DNA from: Lentisalinibacter sp037382365
Lineage (GTDB): Bacteria > Pseudomonadota > Gammaproteobacteria > Steroidobacterales > Woeseiaceae
Assembly (NCBI GenBank): GCA_037382365.1
Contig: JARRPZ010000113.1
Span: 1 to 8,511, forward strand
Reading direction: 5' to 3'
DNA length: 8,511 bases
Under the pieces are notes generated by a model that was not told the DNA's origin, did no database searches, and saw only the letters and a list, made by a program, of their open reading frames with translations. This document shows, in pieces, positions 6,801 to 8,511 of this stretch. Numbering within the stretch: the first letter of the stretch is position 1; the number at the start of each line of letters is the position of its first letter. The translations under genes were made by a program, and so were the position numbers.

Positions 6801-7335
6801 AGTCGCTGTCGACGTCCAGACGATCGACGCGGAGCAGAGGCCCCCGTGCCGCGGCCCGCAGGTTGATCAGTTCGATGCGGCGCGATCCGCCCGGCCACCG
6901 CACCTCGATTCCTTCGATCCGGCCGTCGCGGATCTCCAGCGGCACGGGCATGCTGAATCGGAACGGTCCGCCGGGCGTTTCCGGCGCGGGTTCTTCCGCA
7001 TCGGCGGCGCGGACTTCCACATCGACGTCGGCTACGAAGACCCGCTCCAGGAGCAGATCGCCGCGCACCAGGGGCAGCCCGGCGAGCTCCACTTCGAGTC
7101 GCCCGATCTCGACGTCGACTCCGGCGTCCCGCCAGGCGGCGCCCTCCAGCACCAGACCGGTGGCGAGCGTCCCGCTGATCCGACCGGTGTCGAGTGCGTC
7201 CGGCAGATAATCGTCGGCGACGCCGAGCGCCACCCGCAGGCCGGTGTTCGTCCATACCACGAGAGCGGTAAGGACGGATGCGGTCAAGATCAGGCCGATC
7301 ATGACGTAGAGCACTCCCCGGAACACGCGGATCAC
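3871..7335 (-). CDS. tamB: TamB, inner-membrane-anchored periplasmic subunit of the translocation and assembly module
   Basis: This is a 1154-residue AsmA-like bridge protein. With TamA it spans the periplasm and is implicated in outer-membrane protein assembly and in phospholipid transport between membranes. A single membrane anchor lies at about residues 7-28 (VLYVMIGLILTAS and on). The middle is repeated beta-strand sequence typical of a long hydrophobic groove. The C-terminal TamB domain (about 830-1154) is canonical: LGDDVQLQGFGLETGLTGAL (931-950), YEAYGQKLKVERGEIAFSGP (973-992), DNPALNIRA, FSEPPLPDAEALSYLLTGRA (1027-1046), and an ending DLIYRVEKD. The length is slightly below E. coli TamB (about 1259). 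Its only two cysteines, C602 and C612, are close together and may form a periplasmic disulfide. The start is the GTG at 7335, which overlaps the tamA stop as GTGA; the open frame extends upstream to 7470, but that part lies over tamA and encodes an arginine-rich shadow. The GTG puts the anchor right at the N-terminus, as expected. Confidence 0.95.
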   Translation of the reverse strand: MIRVFRGVLYVMIGLILTASVLTALVVWTNTGLRVALGVADDYLPDALDTGRISGTLATGLVLEGAAWRDAGVDVEIGRLEVELAGLPLVRGDLLLERVFVADVDVEVRAADAEEPAPETPGGPFRFSMPVPLEIRDGRIEGIEVRWPGGSRRIELINLRAAARGPLLRVDRLDVDSDWLELQAEGRTTFEPPYPATMQVTWRYRTGPEADFAGSGRIDGDADGWSLTHRLLDPEPIRTEGTIDWSERGFHARLSNEFERLEFDVQEGRNITVDEGHLDVEGWLEQFTFDARARLTSGELPTAEVQAGGGGSVERIAVDRLRVNSEAGGLEASGNVELAAEPSWDVAFSLRDLEPDSWGAPVAARVSMRGTSSGYWRSAEEHEVSVLVESLDGTYRGQPVGGRGGVALRGGRLVLDEFELDLGDNRVSADGRVGAAADLDLALTVRAPELGQVWPGIEGALDGRLRVRGRPPVPVLDGSLSGRNIALNGFAVDALALSGVPADSSGLPRASLELREVVVGATRLPLLALDLQGTARDNVIGVRVEGFDAVVTAEGAGTLADDSWTGTLRRLEAAPADLGNWQLREPTGLTVSAALVELARGCLLGSGEEQFCVEGRYEPDKGARGRVDIERLPLAVLAPMLPVDSSFEGNAQGTAGFSWRDGNLDADGLLRVEDGLVRAAVSPDETVDLNIVNLRARAKVEQNRADSEVVLDLGSQGNAELALETADLFDAEAAVGGRLQTDFRDLSMVSLFVPELENVEGQITGEFSLGGTRRRPTLNGALRLQNGGFLFTEAGIEVTDLEIVARQERPGVLEYEGSARSGEGRVAITGTTERPAPDAGWVSRLSIEGNNFQIVRLPDIQATASPELDLLIDDERVELRGSVTVPTAAVTLRQAGPGAVGPSPDVVVHGSTEAEEERAGPALYIEVRAVLGDDVQLQGFGLETGLTGALRLTGGTNRPWLGFGELSLEDARYEAYGQKLKVERGEIAFSGPLDNPALNIRAVRETEDVLAGIYIRGTVRSPESVVFSEPPLPDAEALSYLLTGRALSGATTEGDSDLLSKAALSLGLSRAGALAGGIGSEVGLDTLAVEGGAEDGRVLAGKRLTEDLYLEYAWGIFDQIGTLLVRYDLSDRLRLESQSGEQHAVDLIYRVEKD

Positions 7336-8511
7336 AGGTCCGGCCCCAGGCTGATGTGGAGTCGAACGGCGCGATCCGGATCGTCGAACGGATGAGCCAG
7401 ATACACACGTAGCGGGCCGACCGGCGAGCGCCAGCGCAAGCCGATGCCGGCGCCCACGGCGGGCGCCCACCCGAGCGCGTCGAAGGCGTTGCCCACGTCC
7501 ACGAAGACGGCACCAGCGAAGTTCCCGAACAGATCGTGGGCGTACTCGAGCCGGAATGTGGCCAGTCGCGTGCCGCCGATGACGTTGCCTTCCTCGTCAG
7601 TCGGTCCCAGCGTCTGATAGCCGTAGCCCCTGATGCTGGAGTCGCCGCCAGCGAAGAAACGAAACTCCGGCGGCAGTTCGTCCAGATCGCTCTTCAGCGT
7701 GATACCGAGATCGGTGCCCGCGATCAGTTTGCCGGCCTCACCCACCGGGTAGATGAAACGCAGGTAACCGGTGAATTGCAGGAAACTCGTGGTCGAACCG
7801 AGCACACGATGGGTACCGCGGCTCTTGACGCCGATGCTGTGTCCCTGTCGCGGATTCTCTCGCCAGTCGAACCGGTTGCGGCTGAATCCGACTGACGGCA
7901 CGACGAGTCGACTGGTCTCGGTCTCGGTGCCCACCGAGTAGTCCCAGTGCCCCAGCTCCAGCGAGTCGGTGCGAATCCAGTCGCTGCCGAGACGTGTGAT
8001 GCGCTGCACGCCGAGTGTGATGCTGTCGCTCTCGGAAGTGTCGGTATCCTCCTTGCGCAGACCGATGCTGTAGTTCAGCCACTCGACGGTGGGATCACCC
8101 CACGGCACCCGGTAGCCGGCCGTGAGATAGGACTCGATACCCGAGATCAGCAGGTCGCCGCGGAACCGGTGTCCCTGTTCGTTCACCCGGGTATTCTGAT
8201 AGCCGCTGCGCAGTCGGAGACCGGAATCCGTGGAGAGGCCGGCGCCCACGGTGTACTCGATCCGCTTGGCCGGCGTGAGGCGCACGGTGATCGGAATTTC
8301 GTGATTTTCCGAGACCGAGAGATCCGGCTCGATACGGACGCTGCGGAAGTAACCGCTGGTCAGCATCGCCTGATAGGCGTCACTGATAACTGCCGCGTCG
8401 TACGGCTGCCCCTCCGCCAGCTCCAGGTACGATCCGACCAGACCCGGTTCGAGAAAGTCCTGTTCGATCGTGACTTCACCGATCCGATAACGCGGACCGG
8501 AGGCGAAGTGC
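7332..8511 (-). CDS. tamA: TamA, outer-membrane Omp85-family subunit of the translocation and assembly module (N-terminus outside window)
   Basis: This frame stays open to the right edge, giving 392 visible residues of a protein usually near 580; the signal peptide and the first POTRA domains are missing. Visible residues from about 6 to 78 (GPRYRIGEVTI, then GQPYDAA and MLTSGYFRSVRIEPDLS) are the last POTRA domain. From about 85 on (IEYTVGAGLSTDSGLRLRSG) the 16-stranded beta-barrel begins. The Omp85 lid-lock motif is SIRGYGY at 292-298 (bases 7637-7617), within GGDSSIRGYGYQTLGP. The end, GPLRVYLAHPFDDPDRAVRL then HISLGPDL, is the standard TamA last strand. TamA is the outer-membrane partner of TamB. 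The stop TGA overlaps the tamB GTG start by four bases, so the two are translationally coupled. It looks intact within the window. Confidence 0.95.
   Translation of the reverse strand, partial: HFASGPRYRIGEVTIEQDFLEPGLVGSYLELAEGQPYDAAVISDAYQAMLTSGYFRSVRIEPDLSVSENHEIPITVRLTPAKRIEYTVGAGLSTDSGLRLRSGYQNTRVNEQGHRFRGDLLISGIESYLTAGYRVPWGDPTVEWLNYSIGLRKEDTDTSESDSITLGVQRITRLGSDWIRTDSLELGHWDYSVGTETETSRLVVPSVGFSRNRFDWRENPRQGHSIGVKSRGTHRVLGSTTSFLQFTGYLRFIYPVGEAGKLIAGTDLGITLKSDLDELPPEFRFFAGGDSSIRGYGYQTLGPTDEEGNVIGGTRLATFRLEYAHDLFGNFAGAVFVDVGNAFDALGWAPAVGAGIGLRWRSPVGPLRVYLAHPFDDPDRAVRLHISLGPDL

Noticed and set aside
6505..7395. A 296-codon open frame on the plus strand antisense to tamB.
   Set aside because: The translation is a complement of conserved tamB codons, with no recognisable domain and no ribosome binding site of note. 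Long antisense frames are usual in GC-rich genes.
7336..7470. N-terminal extension of tamB by 45 codons.
   Set aside because: It overlaps tamA, is arginine-rich and family-unlike, and would bury the N-terminal anchor. The GTGA overlap start is better.

Overview
The window is dense, GC-rich bacterial DNA (about two-thirds G+C by eye) with almost no non-coding sequence. A TamA/TamB outer-membrane assembly pair, a CsrA-type RNA-binding protein and a CrcB fluoride channel point to a Gram-negative proteobacterium, most likely a gammaproteobacterium. This placement is inferred from gene content; there is no rRNA or other marker here. I see no rRNA, tRNA, CRISPR array, insertion sequence, integrase or other sign of recent transfer.

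Layout from left to right. The left edge (1-674, minus) holds most of a membrane di-iron fatty-acid-hydroxylase/sterol-desaturase family protein resembling alkylglycerol monooxygenase; its C-terminus lies outside the window. It is divergent, across a 94-base gap, from a complete PLP-dependent group II decarboxylase-like gene (769-2124, plus). That gene runs tail-to-tail into crcB and overlaps it by 17 bases. From there to the right edge all genes are on the minus strand, in transcription order: tamA (cut by the right edge), tamB, a nitronate monooxygenase-family flavoprotein, a short divergent csrA homologue, and crcB.

How the genes fit together. tamA and tamB share a GTGA stop/start overlap and form the outer-membrane and inner-membrane-anchored halves of one machine. 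The nitronate monooxygenase gene follows after 97 bases with its own good ribosome binding site, so it may or may not share the transcript. csrA follows 88 bases later behind a structured leader, and crcB starts 24 bases after csrA, so those two are probably co-transcribed. The divergent hydroxylase/decarboxylase pair has no obvious shared pathway.

I do not see a convincing new multi-gene system. The most unusual points are: (i) the csrA-like gene lacks the usual C-terminal helix and has a leader with a GGA-loop hairpin that buries its own Shine-Dalgarno sequence; (ii) the CrcB channel has leucine at both positions of the normally conserved phenylalanine pair in its signature motif; (iii) these two genes are paired; and (iv) the divergent membrane hydroxylase has a possible leaderless promoter. 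No stretch longer than 300 bases lacks a gene.
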